DNA of 64,000 nt from Alistipes sp. (GTDB lineage Bacteria > Bacteroidota > Bacteroidia > Bacteroidales > Rikenellaceae): the NCBI GenBank assembly GCA_017437045.1, contig JAFSBY010000041.1, positions 1 through 64,000 of the forward strand, given 5' to 3'. The notes under the pieces were generated by a model. It made no database searches and was not told the DNA's origin. It saw only the letters and a list, made by a program, of their open reading frames with translations. The translations under genes were made by a program, and so were the position numbers. Each line of letters starts with the position of its first letter. Position 1 is the stretch's first letter. Shown piece after piece: positions 8,208 through 17,714 of this stretch.

Positions 8208-8816
8208 ATGGGAAAATACATAGGACCTAAATCGAAGATCGCCCGTAAGTTTGGCGAAGCTATCTATGGTGCCGATAAGGTGCTCGAGAAGCGCAACTAC
8301 CCTCCCGGACAGCACGGTCTGGCCCGCAAGCGCAAGAAGGTTTCGGAGTACGGTACGCAGCTGAGCGAGAAGCAGAAGGCAAAGTACACGTATGGTCTGT
8401 TGGAGAAGCAGTTCTCGCGTACGTATGAGCAGGCCGCACGTATGGGCGGTATCACGGGTGAGAACCTGTTGAAGCTGCTGGAGTGCCGTCTGGACAACGT
8501 AGTCTATCGTCTGGGTATTGCTCCGACGCGTGCAGCAGCTCGTCAGCTCGTTTCGCACTGCCATATCTGCGTAAATGGTGCTGTCGTAAACGTTCCTTCG
8601 TACTCGCTGCGCGCCGGCGATATCGTTTCGGTACGCGAGAAGTCGAAGAGCTTGGAGGTTATTACCAACTCGCTGGCAGGTGGTTCGAAGAGCCGCTATG
8701 CATGGCTGGAGTGGGATGGTGCCACGATGAGTGGTAAGTTCCTGCAGAAGCCGGAGCGCGAGGAGATCCCCGAGAACATCAAGGAGCAGCTCATCGTCGA
8801 GTTGTACTCGAAGTAG
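8208..8816 (+). CDS. rpsD: 30S ribosomal protein S4
   Basis: A 202-residue S4, a primary 16S rRNA-binding protein and, in several bacteria, the translational repressor of the alpha operon. The S4 RNA-binding domain is at about residues 90-155 ([20 protein letters not shown], then [18 protein letters not shown]). The N-terminal domain has no zinc-binding Cys cluster. The 62-nt spacer before it is the longest inside the alpha block and could hold the autoregulatory site, but I see no specific structure. Confidence 0.98.
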   Translation: MGKYIGPKSKIARKFGEAIYGADKVLEKRNYPPGQHGLARKRKKVSEYGTQLSEKQKAKYTYGLLEKQFSRTYEQAARMGGITGENLLKLLECRLDNVVYRLGIAPTRAAARQLVSHCHICVNGAVVNVPSYSLRAGDIVSVREKSKSLEVITNSLAGGSKSRYAWLEWDGATMSGKFLQKPEREEIPENIKEQLIVELYSK

Positions 8817-8840
8817 TAATTAAACAAATTCAAGATTTAT

Positions 8841-9833
8841 ATGGCAATATTAGCATTCCAGAAGCCTGAAAAGGTTATTATGCTCGAATCTACTTCGTCG
8901 TTCGGAAAGTTTGAGTTCCGACCGCTGGAGCCCGGGTTCGGTCGTACGGTCGGAAACGCTTTGCGCCGTATCCTGCTCTCGTCGTTGGAGGGTTATGCGA
9001 TTACGACCGTAAAGGTAGCCGGTGTAGACCACGAGTTCGCCGCTATTCCCGGCGTGAAGGAGGATATGTTACACATCATCCTCTTCCTGAAGCAGATTCG
9101 CTTTATCCGCACGGTTGATAACCAGGATTCCGAGAAGGTATCGATCAACGTAGCGGGTGTGACGGAGCTGACTGCCGGATATATCTCGAATTACCTGTCG
9201 TTCTTCAAGGTACTGAACCCCGAGTTGGTTATATGCCACCTGGCTCCCGGAACCAAGATGCAGATCACGCTCACCATCGGCAAGGGTCGCGGTTATGTGC
9301 CCGCCGAGGAGAACATGCCGGCCGACTGCGAGTTTGGTACGCTTCCGATTGACTCGATCTTCACGCCGATCAAGAACGTGAAGTATGCGATCGAGGACTA
9401 TCGTGTAGAGCAGCGCACGGACTACGAGAAATTGAATTTGGAAATTACTACCGACGGGTCGATTCACCCGAAGGATGCTCTGAAGGAGGCAGCCAAGATC
9501 TTGATCCAGCACTTTATGCTCTTCTCGGACGAGAAGATCACGGTGAACATGGAGGATAAGAATGGCGCCGAGGAGTTCGATGAGGATGTACTGCACATGC
9601 GTCAGTTGCTGAAGACGAAGCTTTCGGATCAGGATCTGAGCGTTCGTGCGTTGAACTGCCTGAAGGCTGCCGACGTTGATACGTTGGGCGACCTGGTGAA
9701 GCTCAATCGCAACGACCTGCTCAAGTTCCGTAACTTCGGAAAGAAGTCGCTCACGGAGCTTGACGAGTTGCTGGCCTCGCTGAACCTCAAGTTCGGAATG
9801 GATGTTTCGGTCTATAAGTTAGACAGAGATTAG
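8841..9833 (+). CDS. rpoA: DNA-directed RNA polymerase subunit alpha
   Basis: A 330-residue alpha subunit. The N-terminal dimerisation and assembly domain spans about residues 1-235 ([20 protein letters not shown] near residue 32), and a linker leads to the C-terminal domain from about residue 255, with helix-hairpin-helix motifs ([20 protein letters not shown] and [13 protein letters not shown]). Length and position between rpsD and rplQ are standard. Confidence 0.98.
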   Translation: MAILAFQKPEKVIMLESTSSFGKFEFRPLEPGFGRTVGNALRRILLSSLEGYAITTVKVAGVDHEFAAIPGVKEDMLHIILFLKQIRFIRTVDNQDSEKVSINVAGVTELTAGYISNYLSFFKVLNPELVICHLAPGTKMQITLTIGKGRGYVPAEENMPADCEFGTLPIDSIFTPIKNVKYAIEDYRVEQRTDYEKLNLEITTDGSIHPKDALKEAAKILIQHFMLFSDEKITVNMEDKNGAEEFDEDVLHMRQLLKTKLSDQDLSVRALNCLKAADVDTLGDLVKLNRNDLLKFRNFGKKSLTELDELLASLNLKFGMDVSVYKLDRD

Positions 9834-9901
9834 TCCGCTTCAACACCTTATAACACAGTAATAAACATTAGAGACGAGTTCTTGCTGAACTCACAGAAAT
9901 T

Positions 9902-10471
9902 ATGAGACATAACAAGAATTACAACCACCTCGGTCGTCAGGCAGGTCACCGCAAGGCGCTGATGTCGAACATGGCATCGTCGCTGATCCTGCACAAGCGC
10001 ATCGAGACCACGCTTGCCAAGGCCAAGGCGCTGCGTCAGTTCGTTGAGCCGCTGGTAACCAAGTCGAAGGAGGATACCACGCACTCGCGTCGTGTCGTAT
10101 TCTCGTACCTGAAACAGAAGGAGGCCGTTACGGAGTTGTTCCGTACGATCGCTCCGAAGATCGCTGAGCGCAACGGCGGTTACACGCGTATCCTGAAGAC
10201 GGGCTTCCGTCTGGGTGACGCTGCCGAGATGTGCATCATCGAGTTCGTTGACTTCAACGAGGCTTACACGCTGGGTGTACTGCCGCAGGCTGCTGCCGAG
10301 GCGAAGCCCAAGACGCGTCGCTCGCGCAAGAAGGCTACGGACGCTGTAGAGGATGCCGTTGTAGAGGGCGAGAAGAAGGCCCCGAAGGCTGCTCCGAAGG
10401 CTCCCAAGGCTGCTGCTAAGGCATCGGCTCCGAAGGTAGCTAAGAAGACGAACGTAGGTAAGAAGATGTAA
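9902..10471 (+). CDS. rplQ: 50S ribosomal protein L17 with long basic tail
   Basis: A 189-residue protein. Residues 1-125 are a normal L17 ([38 protein letters not shown]). From about residue 130 a low-complexity tail of about 60 residues rich in Ala, Lys and Pro follows. E. coli L17 is 127 residues, so the tail is an extension; similar Ala/Lys tails occur in other Bacteroidota L17. The tail probably threads along rRNA or is disordered. This is the last gene of the cluster, followed at once by a strong terminator. Confidence 0.96.
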   Translation: MRHNKNYNHLGRQAGHRKALMSNMASSLILHKRIETTLAKAKALRQFVEPLVTKSKEDTTHSRRVVFSYLKQKEAVTELFRTIAPKIAERNGGYTRILKTGFRLGDAAEMCIIEFVDFNEAYTLGVLPQAAAEAKPKTRRSRKKATDAVEDAVVEGEKKAPKAAPKAPKAAAKASAPKVAKKTNVGKKM

Positions 10472-10496
10472 TCTTCCCCGAGAGACGTTCTCGAGT

Positions 10497-10540
10497 AAAC
10501 GAGGCTGACAACATCAGTTGTCAGCCTCGTTTCGTTTTGT
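10497..10540. terminator. Strong intrinsic terminator after rplQ
   Basis: A perfect 16-bp stem (10497-10512 with 10517-10532; core ACGAGGCTGACAAC / GTTGTCAGCCTCGT) closes a 4-nt ATCA loop and is followed by TTCGTTTTGT. The AAA before the stem makes it usable on both strands, so it may also end the converging cls transcript. Confidence 0.93.
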
Positions 10541-10573
10541 ACATCCGGAAGGTGTCAGTAACGGAGTGGCTCT

Positions 10574-11992
10574 TTACAGCAGGGGAGAGAAGAGTCGCAT
10601 GAGCGATTCCGAGAGGCGTACCCAGCGTGATCGGCGGAACCATTCGGCCGCAGCGATGCGCCGACATTGTGTGCTGTCTTGCTCGTAGATGGTGGCCATC
10701 CGGGTGGCTAACTCTGCCCCATAGATGTAGCCATTGACCTCGAAGTTGTGCTCAAAACTGCGGAAATCGAGGTTTGCCGAGCCGACAATGGTCAGACGAT
10801 CGTCAATGATCATGAGCTTCGAGTGGAGGAAGCCGGCCATGTAGAAACTCACCTTCACACCGGCCCTCAACATATCGTCGAGATAGGAGTGTGCGGCCAG
10901 ATCGACAATACGCGAATCGGAGCGTTCGGGTAACATGAGCCGAACATCCAATCCGGCTAACGCGGCTGTTTGGAGGGCATTGTTCAACGCATCGGAGGGT
11001 AGATAGTAGGGTGTTTGGATCCAAATCCGCTTGCGAGCCCGTCCGATAGCCATGCAGATGGCCTGCAGTTGGGTACGCCACTTCCCGAAGGGGCCACTCT
11101 GCATGATCTGCATGACATTGTTGCTATGGCCTCGCGTGTGGGGTTGGTAGGGGCCTCGGAGTTCGATCCGTTGGCGGGTTGTGACATACCAATCGTTCAG
11201 GAAGATGGCCTGCAAACCGGCTACGCCGCCGCCTTGTAGTGCGAAGTGGGTGTCACGCCAGGGCCCCAGCGGTGAGCCGTAGATGTAGCGATCGGCGATA
11301 TTCATTCCACCGAAGAAACCGATGCGGCCGTCGATGACGACAATTTTGCGGTGGTTGCGATAGTTTACCTTGCTGGTGAAACGCGGGAATTTCACATGCA
11401 GGAACTCATAGACCTCGACTCCGGCATCCTGCATCTCGCGGAAGAACCGTTTGCGGACGCTGCGTGAGCCTACGTCGTCATAGAGTACGCGCACCTCGAC
11501 CCCCTCCTTGGCTTTGCGGATCAACAGCTCGCGCAGGGCTTCACCCGTTCGGTCGCTGTCGATGATGTAGTAGAGCAGGTGGATGTGATGCTCGGCCGAT
11601 GCGATTGCCTCCATCAAGGCCTGCATCTTGGAGGCTCCATCCGTATAGACCGTGATATCGGTATGGTAGAGCGGGGCTGCATGACCTCCGTTGATGATCA
11701 GCTGCCGCAACGGCTCCAATTCGGGGTCGATGGACGGATGGGGCAACCGCTCCTCGTCAGCTAAGTAGGCATCGAGTTGTTTGCGGGCGCGGCGGGTAAT
11801 GTTGCGCCGTTTGGAGAGATTCTGCCCAAAGAAGAAATAGACCACCAGACCGATGATCGGGGCGAACATCAACACAATGACCCACGGCACGCTCTTGAGT
11901 GGGTTTCGATTCTCCGAGATAATCACCAAGATAACCCCCAGGATCGAGAGAGCATAGAGGGTCAGCAGGCTATATAATACGATGGGGTTCAT
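10574..11992 (-). CDS. cls: Cardiolipin synthase (phospholipase D family)
   Basis: A 472-residue membrane enzyme that condenses two phosphatidylglycerols into cardiolipin and glycerol. Two N-terminal transmembrane segments (about residues 5-24 and 35-54) form a PLDc_N region. They are followed by two HKD catalytic motifs: NHRKIVVID (H214, K216, D221) with GGMN, and HSKLMIIDD (H390, K392, D397) with GSANLDFRSF. The length is typical of bacterial Cls. It lies 33 nt downstream of the DUF4837 lipoprotein gene on the same strand, so the two are probably co-transcribed. Confidence 0.95.
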   Translation of the reverse strand: MNPIVLYSLLTLYALSILGVILVIISENRNPLKSVPWVIVLMFAPIIGLVVYFFFGQNLSKRRNITRRARKQLDAYLADEERLPHPSIDPELEPLRQLIINGGHAAPLYHTDITVYTDGASKMQALMEAIASAEHHIHLLYYIIDSDRTGEALRELLIRKAKEGVEVRVLYDDVGSRSVRKRFFREMQDAGVEVYEFLHVKFPRFTSKVNYRNHRKIVVIDGRIGFFGGMNIADRYIYGSPLGPWRDTHFALQGGGVAGLQAIFLNDWYVTTRQRIELRGPYQPHTRGHSNNVMQIMQSGPFGKWRTQLQAICMAIGRARKRIWIQTPYYLPSDALNNALQTAALAGLDVRLMLPERSDSRIVDLAAHSYLDDMLRAGVKVSFYMAGFLHSKLMIIDDRLTIVGSANLDFRSFEHNFEVNGYIYGAELATRMATIYEQDSTQCRRIAAAEWFRRSRWVRLSESLMRLFSPLL

Positions 11993-12025
11993 GGTGTGGG
12001 TCTCGTTGGGGTGACGACCGAATGG

Positions 12026-13048
12026 TTATTTTGCTGCTTGGTCCGAGGCGTCGGGGAAGGAGATCGTGTAGAAGAGGTGCTCCAATCCGTGCATTAGGTT
12101 GCGCTTGTGGGGCGGCAGCTTGGGGGCATAGACATAGCAGTCGAAGGTGAAGACATAGCCGGTCGTGGTGTCGATGGTCGAGTAGCTCACGAAGGGACCG
12201 CCCATGAAGTCGTGCTCCACGTCCCAGAAGCCGCGCAACTCAACCCACAGACGCCCATCGAGGCGGAAGGTACGGGCGATCGGGGAGAATACGGGCGAGT
12301 TGGTCATGTAGGAGCCCTCCGACGGGCCGGGAATGCGACGCGCATAACGCATACGAGCCGCAGCAAGAGCCTCCTCGCTGAGCGAGGCTGTACCTTGACT
12401 GGGATAGCTGTAGATCATGAAACCCTGGCTGGCGTTCGGATACTCGAAGCGTGCCCAGATGAAATCGGGCTCGTTGGCGGCCAACATATATCCCTTTGGA
12501 ACGTGCATCGTCACGCCAAAACGCTCCTGAATAGCCTTCTCAACGACCGGGGCTCCATAACGCGTGGCATTCTCGATGGCTCGATTGCGCTCGGCCTGCT
12601 CGATCACCTGCACGAGCTTCGGTCCGTTGGCGGCCAGGTAGTCGATCAGCGACTGTTGGGTCGGACCCTGGAAGGTGAGCACGATCTGCGGATCGGAGGT
12701 GACGTTGTACTCCACGCCTACGGCAGCCTCTTGGATGGTCGGATCGACAAGTACCTTGAGGATGTTGCGATGATCGACCACCAGTTTGGTAAACCCGTCG
12801 GGGGAGACACGCAGCAGATCGAACTCCGGCTCACGTTGCGGCAGATAGTCGATCGGCGCAGCTAATACGGCGCGTAACGAATCGCCCAACTCGCCCTCCC
12901 AGATGGGTTGCGAGGCAACAACGATCAACTCATAGGGGCGTCCCTGAGCACTTTTGAGGGTTGAACTATCGAGCGTGCGGAAGGCATCGCAAGCCGAGAA
13001 GGTGAGCACGGTCAGCAGCAGTGTGGCCAATATACGCATGTGTTTCAT
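12026..13048 (-). CDS. DUF4837 family lipoprotein
   Basis: A 340-residue predicted lipoprotein. A short basic N-terminus and a hydrophobic stretch end in the lipobox TFSAC (Cys20). The segment GRPYELIVVASQPIWEGELG after it fits the Bacteroidota family DUF4837, whose function is not established as far as I know. Another recognisable stretch is GYMLAANEPDFIWARFEYPN. It probably shares a transcript with cls downstream, and a deacetylase gene diverges from it upstream. The family call rests on remembered sequence patterns. Confidence 0.8.
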   Translation of the reverse strand: MKHMRILATLLLTVLTFSACDAFRTLDSSTLKSAQGRPYELIVVASQPIWEGELGDSLRAVLAAPIDYLPQREPEFDLLRVSPDGFTKLVVDHRNILKVLVDPTIQEAAVGVEYNVTSDPQIVLTFQGPTQQSLIDYLAANGPKLVQVIEQAERNRAIENATRYGAPVVEKAIQERFGVTMHVPKGYMLAANEPDFIWARFEYPNASQGFMIYSYPSQGTASLSEEALAAARMRYARRIPGPSEGSYMTNSPVFSPIARTFRLDGRLWVELRGFWDVEHDFMGGPFVSYSTIDTTTGYVFTFDCYVYAPKLPPHKRNLMHGLEHLFYTISFPDASDQAAK

Positions 13049-13082
13049 AGCTTGATCGGATTGATGATAAACGTTATAGGAA

Positions 13083-13117
13083 CAAATTTACCCCTTTTTT
13101 TCGGGGATTGCAACAAA
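13083..13117 (-). promoter_or_regulatory. Candidate promoter for DUF4837-cls
   Basis: On the - strand TAAATTTG (13090-13083) matches the -7 consensus TAnnTTTG. A TTG-containing -33 candidate lies 20-23 nt upstream (13111-13117). A second TAAATTTG at 13141-13134 lacks a clear -33 box. Transcription would begin about 30 nt before the ATG at 13048. Confidence 0.5.
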
Positions 13118-13183
13118 TTGATTCAAAAATACACAAATTTAGCGGACAGAGAATCAGCCTTCTTGCCCCTTTTACCCCTTCGA

Positions 13184-13216
13184 TTTGCGATTCCGTCATC
13201 TTTTAGCTATCTTTGC
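13184..13216 (+). promoter_or_regulatory. Promoter immediately before the deacetylase gene
   Basis: TTTG (13184-13187), 21 nt spacing and TATCTTTG (13209-13216) match the Bacteroidota -33/-7 consensus. The ATG at 13222 is only 5 nt beyond the -7 box, so the transcript may be leaderless or have a leader of very few bases. Confidence 0.75.
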
Positions 13217-13221
13217 GGGCT

Positions 13222-13830
13222 ATGCGATTAAAACCACCCAAAATAATTCGTCGCTTGATGCCCGATCTGATTTGGGAGATCGACGATAAGGAGGGAATCT
13301 TCCTCACCTTCGATGATGGCCCGACACCGGGTGTCACCGAGTGGGTATTGGCTACGCTTGACAAGTACGATGCCAAAGCAACCTTCTTTGTTTTGGGGAA
13401 GAATGTGGAGATGTATCCCGACCTCTATCAGCGGATCGTCGATGCCGGTCATAAGATCGGTAATCACACCTATTCGCATCAACGAGGTTGGCGCATGTCG
13501 CTCGAACGCTATACGGAGGATGTGGATTTTGCTAACGACCTGATTCATAGCGATCTGTTTCGTCCTCCCTATGCGCAGATCACACCGGCACAAGCACGTT
13601 TTTTGGGTCAGCGCTATAAGCTGGTCATGTGGGATGTCATCTCGCGTGATTACAATCGCCACATCTCGCCGCGCACCTGCCTGCGCAATGTGATCAAGTA
13701 TCTGCAACCGGGCACCATCGTCGTGTTCCACGACAGCGAAAAGGCCTTCCGCAACATGCGTTATGCGCTGCCTCGTACCCTTGAGGCGATTCGTGAGGCG
13801 GGCTTGAAATGCAAAAGTATTGAATTGTAA
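13222..13830 (+). CDS. Polysaccharide deacetylase (NodB-type, CE4)
   Basis: A 202-residue metal-dependent deacetylase of the NodB/CE4 fold, which removes N- or O-acetyl groups from glycans such as peptidoglycan or chitooligosaccharides. Motif 1 is LTFDDGPTPG (D31-D32), motif 2 is NHTYSH (H82, H86) and motif 3 is FRPPY (R114). The ATG at 13222 is preferred over an in-frame TTG at 13213, because that TTG lies within the -7 promoter box. There is no clear signal peptide, so the protein is cytoplasmic or membrane-associated. The substrate is unknown. The nhaC gene follows 41 nt downstream. Confidence 0.9.
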   Translation: MRLKPPKIIRRLMPDLIWEIDDKEGIFLTFDDGPTPGVTEWVLATLDKYDAKATFFVLGKNVEMYPDLYQRIVDAGHKIGNHTYSHQRGWRMSLERYTEDVDFANDLIHSDLFRPPYAQITPAQARFLGQRYKLVMWDVISRDYNRHISPRTCLRNVIKYLQPGTIVVFHDSEKAFRNMRYALPRTLEAIREAGLKCKSIEL

Positions 13831-13871
13831 GGCGCGCAGGGCTGCTCCTTACCCCGAAAACGATCTCTCTG

Positions 13872-15314
13872 ATGAAACAACCACAAGCCAAAACACCGAA
13901 ACCGTGGGTCTCGGCCATTCCACTCTTGACACTGACACTCTTGTTGGCACTCGTGATCCGCAGCTTTGGCGGTGATGCCATCGAGGGAGGTAGTCAGATT
14001 GCGCTGTTGGCGGCCTCGTCCATTGCTGCCATGATTGCCATGGGCTGCTACGGTTGCAAATGGAGCCAGCTCGAAGAGTCGATCATCAACCATATCCGCT
14101 CCTCGACATCGGCCATTCTGATCCTGCTGCTCATCGGTGCGATTGCCGGCACCTGGATGCTTTCGGGCGTCGTGCCGACGCTGATCTACTATGGCTTGCA
14201 GGTGCTGCATCCCAGCTATTTTTTGGTCGCCTCGTGTGTGATCTGTAGTGTTGTGTCGATCATGACGGGTAGCTCGTGGACGACGATCGCAACCATTGGC
14301 GTAGCGTTGATGGGGGTCGGTAATGCCATGGAATTGCCCGAAGGATGGGTCGCCGGAGCGATTATCTCGGGAGCCTATTTTGGGGATAAGGTCTCGTTGC
14401 TCTCCGATACGACCGTCCTGGCCTCTTCGACCGTGGGTGTGCCGATCTTCACCCATATCCGCTACATGCTCTATACGACGGTCCCTTCGCTCGTGGTGGC
14501 GTTGATTGCCTTTGGTATTGCCGGATTGACGCTTCCCCATGCGGCTGATGCTACGACCGACCTCTTTTCCGAGCAGCTTGCCTCGACCTTTACGATCTCT
14601 CCGTGGCTGCTGCTCGTGCCGGTGCTTACCGGCATCTTGATTGCGCGTAAATTACCCGCGCTGATCACCCTTTTTGCCGCTGTCTTGTTTGCTTGTGTTG
14701 CGATGGTAGTGGCGCAGCCCGATCTGGTACATGAGGTGGCTCAAGGTGCCGACGAGGGGGCAACGGCACTCTTCAAAGGGGTGCTGATCACCTGCTATGG
14801 TTCAACGGCTATTGATACGGGCAATCCGGAGCTGAACGAGCTGGTTTCGACGGGAGGTATGGCCGGTATGTTGCATACGATTTGGCTGATTCTTTGCGCC
14901 ATGGTCTTTGGCGGCGTGATGACCGGCAGCGGCATGTTGCGCTCCTTGACGGAGATCTTCCTGCGATTGGTGCGCCGTACGGTTTCGGCTGTTGCTTCGA
15001 CGGTGGGTGCAGGTATCTTCTTCAACCTTTGCTCGGCCGACCAATATATCTCGATCATTCTGACGGGTCGCCTGTTCAAAGATTTGTACGAGGAACAGGG
15101 GCTTGAGCCGCGCCTATTGAGCCGTTCGGTGGAGGATGCGGCTACGGTTACCTCGGTGCTCATTCCGTGGAATTCGTGCGGCATGACGCAGGCCACGGTG
15201 CTGGGCGTGGCGACCTTTACCTATTTGCCCTATTGCATCTTTAATTTAGTCAGTCCGCTGATGTCGATCCTGGTCGCCTCGCTCGGCTGGCACATACAAC
15301 GTAAACGAGGATGA
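13872..15314 (+). CDS. nhaC: Na+/H+ antiporter, NhaC family
   Basis: A 480-residue inner-membrane protein with about 11-12 hydrophobic segments. Features of the NhaC family are the SSWTTIATIGVALMGVG segment, the GAIISGAYFGDKVSLLSDTT segment and the C-terminal ILIPWNSCGMTQATVLGV block. It would exchange Na+ for H+; some NhaC members instead exchange carboxylates or other solutes, so the substrate is inferred. The TGA stop overlaps the ATG of the next gene (ATGA at 15311-15314), so the two are coupled. Confidence 0.9.
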   Translation: MKQPQAKTPKPWVSAIPLLTLTLLLALVIRSFGGDAIEGGSQIALLAASSIAAMIAMGCYGCKWSQLEESIINHIRSSTSAILILLLIGAIAGTWMLSGVVPTLIYYGLQVLHPSYFLVASCVICSVVSIMTGSSWTTIATIGVALMGVGNAMELPEGWVAGAIISGAYFGDKVSLLSDTTVLASSTVGVPIFTHIRYMLYTTVPSLVVALIAFGIAGLTLPHAADATTDLFSEQLASTFTISPWLLLVPVLTGILIARKLPALITLFAAVLFACVAMVVAQPDLVHEVAQGADEGATALFKGVLITCYGSTAIDTGNPELNELVSTGGMAGMLHTIWLILCAMVFGGVMTGSGMLRSLTEIFLRLVRRTVSAVASTVGAGIFFNLCSADQYISIILTGRLFKDLYEEQGLEPRLLSRSVEDAATVTSVLIPWNSCGMTQATVLGVATFTYLPYCIFNLVSPLMSILVASLGWHIQRKRG

Positions 15315-15964
15315 GATACGAGTTGGTGATTTTTGATCTCGATGGTACCCTGCTCAATACGATCGGAGATCTTGCCGAGGCGGCAAACCATATGTTGCGT
15401 TTGCGCAACCTGCCCGAACATGACTATGCAACCTACTGCACCTTTGTCGGTAATGGGATCATGCGCCTGGTGGAGCGTGCATTGCCCGAGGCGTGGCGAA
15501 CAACGGAGCAGGTAGCGGCTGCGCGTGCCGATTTTCTGGCCTACTACATCGACCATATTGACCGCTATACCAAACCCTACGAGGGAATCCCGACCTTGCT
15601 CGCCACCTTGCAAGCGCAGGGGGTACGGCTTGCCGTAGCCTCCAATAAATTTCAAGCCGGCACCGAGAAACTTATTCGGGGATTTTTTCCGGAGATTCAT
15701 TTTGAGGAGATCTTTGGGCAACGCCCCGAAGTGCCCTTAAAGCCCGATCCGGCGGTGGTCGAAGAGATTCTTGCCAAGACAGCCGTTGCGCGTGAGCGTG
15801 TGCTCTATGTGGGCGATTCGGGGGTCGATATGCTGACGGCCCATGCTGCTCGGGTGCGTGGCGTGGGTGTCTCGTGGGGCTTCCGTTCGCGCGAGGAGTT
15901 GCAGGCTGCTGCTGCCGATCGCATCATCGACCACGCCGAAGCACTACTCGAAGAGTGGGCTTAA
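15311..15964 (+). CDS. HAD-family hydrolase, phosphoglycolate phosphatase-like
   Basis: A 217-residue HAD phosphatase. Motif I is FDLDGTLLNT (D9, D11), motif II lies in AVASNKF, motif III is the Lys in PLKPDP and motif IV is YVGDSGVDM. An alpha-helical cap domain lies between motifs I and II. The pattern resembles Gph and pyrophosphatase PpaX-like enzymes. The specificity cannot be read from sequence. It overlaps nhaC by 4 nt and converges with btuD, whose stop lies 1 nt away, so no room exists for a separate terminator between them. Confidence 0.9.
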   Translation: MRYELVIFDLDGTLLNTIGDLAEAANHMLRLRNLPEHDYATYCTFVGNGIMRLVERALPEAWRTTEQVAAARADFLAYYIDHIDRYTKPYEGIPTLLATLQAQGVRLAVASNKFQAGTEKLIRGFFPEIHFEEIFGQRPEVPLKPDPAVVEEILAKTAVARERVLYVGDSGVDMLTAHAARVRGVGVSWGFRSREELQAAAADRIIDHAEALLEEWA

Positions 15965-15965
15965 G

Positions 15966-16688
15966 CTATCGATTGCGCGTCGTCCGAAAGAGCCGTTCGA
16001 TTAGGCCACTTTGACGCATCTGCTCGATCGGCAGGTGGTGGAGTTGTGGCGTGTCGATCAGGGCAATCGAATCACACAACTGCTCGGCAATATCCAATTC
16101 GTGGGTCGAAAAGAGGATGCATTTCTGCTCTTCGTGTGCCAAACGTCCCAATAAATCGGCCAATTCATAGCGTCCGGGCAGATCCAAGAACGAGGTCGGC
16201 TCATCCAGCAGCATGATCGGGGTCTGCTGCGCCAATGCGCGGGCGATCATCACGCGCTGACATTCGCCATCCGACATGCGATCCATCGTCCGATCGAGAT
16301 AGTCGATCATGCCGACCCGCTCGAGGGCCTGCTCGACAATGCGACGATCCTCCTCCTGCATGTGTCCGATCCAATTCGTATAGGGGGCACGTCCCAAGGC
16401 CACCACATCGCGGCAACGCAGGTTGGCGATGCGTACACGTTCGGTCGTGACGAAGGCTATCTCGCGGGCTATTTGGGGTGGGGTGATTGTCTCCAGGGCT
16501 TTGCCTGCAATGCGAATACTGCCCTCGGTGAGGCCTCCCAATCCGATGATGGCTCGTAAGAGGGTCGATTTGCCAGTGCCGTTACGGCCTATCAGAGCGG
16601 TCAGTTGTCCGGCCTGAAAGTGGGCCGAGGCCTGTTTGACGAGCGTGCGGCCTTCGTAGCCGAGTGTGATGCGATCGAGTTCAATCAT
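15966..16688 (-). CDS. btuD: Cobalamin ABC transporter ATP-binding protein
   Basis: A 240-residue ABC ATPase of the FecCD/BtuD class. Walker A is GRNGTGKST (about residues 34-42), the signature is MSDGECQR (about 138-145; SDGEC replaces the usual LSGGE), Walker B is IMLLDEPTSFLD (about 158-169) and the H-loop is in FSTHELD. It powers import of B12 across the inner membrane with BtuC. It lies 3 nt after btuC and is the last gene of the riboswitch-led operon. The sequence alone would also fit iron-siderophore import; the riboswitch, BtuB and BtuG context favours B12. Confidence 0.88.
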   Translation of the reverse strand: MIELDRITLGYEGRTLVKQASAHFQAGQLTALIGRNGTGKSTLLRAIIGLGGLTEGSIRIAGKALETITPPQIAREIAFVTTERVRIANLRCRDVVALGRAPYTNWIGHMQEEDRRIVEQALERVGMIDYLDRTMDRMSDGECQRVMIARALAQQTPIMLLDEPTSFLDLPGRYELADLLGRLAHEEQKCILFSTHELDIAEQLCDSIALIDTPQLHHLPIEQMRQSGLIERLFRTTRNR

Positions 16689-16691
16689 CTT

Positions 16692-17699
16692 TTAGGCGAT
16701 ATTTTTGTGGCGGATCACCACCCATACGACAATCGGAATACCCATCAACGCCGTGATGGTGTTGATCGGCAGCGTGAACCATTTCGAGATGATATCACAG
16801 AGCAACAGCACGCAACTTCCGGTGAGTGCCGATGCCGGGAGTAGCACGCGGTGGTCGGCCTGACGGAAGAGCAGGCGCGCCAAGTGCGGCACGGCCAATC
16901 CGATGAACCCGACCGGACCACAGAAGGCTGTCACGGTGCCGGCCAGCAGGATGGTCGATAGGAAGATCAGCAGGCGGGCGCGACGAATCGAAAGCCCCAT
17001 CGTGCGGGCATATTGTTCTCCCAAGAGGAGCAGGTTGAGCGGTTTGATGGCGGCAACGGCCAGGATCAGTCCGCCGCAGAGAGCCAGCAGCAGGAGCCAG
17101 AGTTGGGTGGTCGTCACATCGCCCAGCGAGCCCATGGTCCAGATGACAAAGGATTTGAGAGCTCCCTCATTGCTGAGGTATTGCAGAATCTGCACCACCG
17201 CATCGATGCCCGACGAGAGCATCATGCCGAGGATCAGGATCACCATGATATCCTTGATGCGGCGACTCACCGAGGCGATCAGCAACAACACCAGGGCTGA
17301 CCCGATCCAGGCAGCACCGGCCAATCCGAAACTGGAGAAGAGCGTAGAGGCTTGCAGCCCCAGCAATGGTGCGCCGAGCAACAAGAGGGCGACACCCAGC
17401 GAAGCTCCGGAGCTGATACCCAGCACGAACGGACCCGCCAACGGGTTGCGGAAGAGGGTCTGCATTTGCAGGCCGCTGACGGCCAATGCTGCACCTGCGG
17501 CAATGGCTACCAGAGCCTTGACGAGGCGAATCGACCGAATGATGAGTAGGGTCGAAGGGTCGAGCTGATCGCTGCCGCAGAGTGCGCCCCACAGATCGCC
17601 TACCGAGATGGCGACTTTGCCGACCACCATATCAATCGCAAAGAGCGCGATCAGCAGCAGGCCGAGCAATATGAAGAGCAGAGAGGTTCGTGATTTCAT
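16692..17699 (-). CDS. btuC: Cobalamin ABC transporter permease
   Basis: A 335-residue FecCD-family permease with about ten transmembrane segments. Family motifs include LFRNPLAGPFVLGISSGASL near residue 90, GPVGFIGLAVPHLARLLF near residue 270 and the C-terminal TLPINTITALMGIPIVVW. It forms the inner-membrane channel for B12 with BtuD. It lies between btuB and btuD in the operon. The periplasmic binding protein BtuF is not in this window and must be encoded elsewhere or replaced. Confidence 0.88.
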   Translation of the reverse strand: MKSRTSLLFILLGLLLIALFAIDMVVGKVAISVGDLWGALCGSDQLDPSTLLIIRSIRLVKALVAIAAGAALAVSGLQMQTLFRNPLAGPFVLGISSGASLGVALLLLGAPLLGLQASTLFSSFGLAGAAWIGSALVLLLIASVSRRIKDIMVILILGMMLSSGIDAVVQILQYLSNEGALKSFVIWTMGSLGDVTTTQLWLLLLALCGGLILAVAAIKPLNLLLLGEQYARTMGLSIRRARLLIFLSTILLAGTVTAFCGPVGFIGLAVPHLARLLFRQADHRVLLPASALTGSCVLLLCDIISKWFTLPINTITALMGIPIVVWVVIRHKNIA

Positions 17700-17714
17700 C
17701 CTTCTTCGGGCTGT

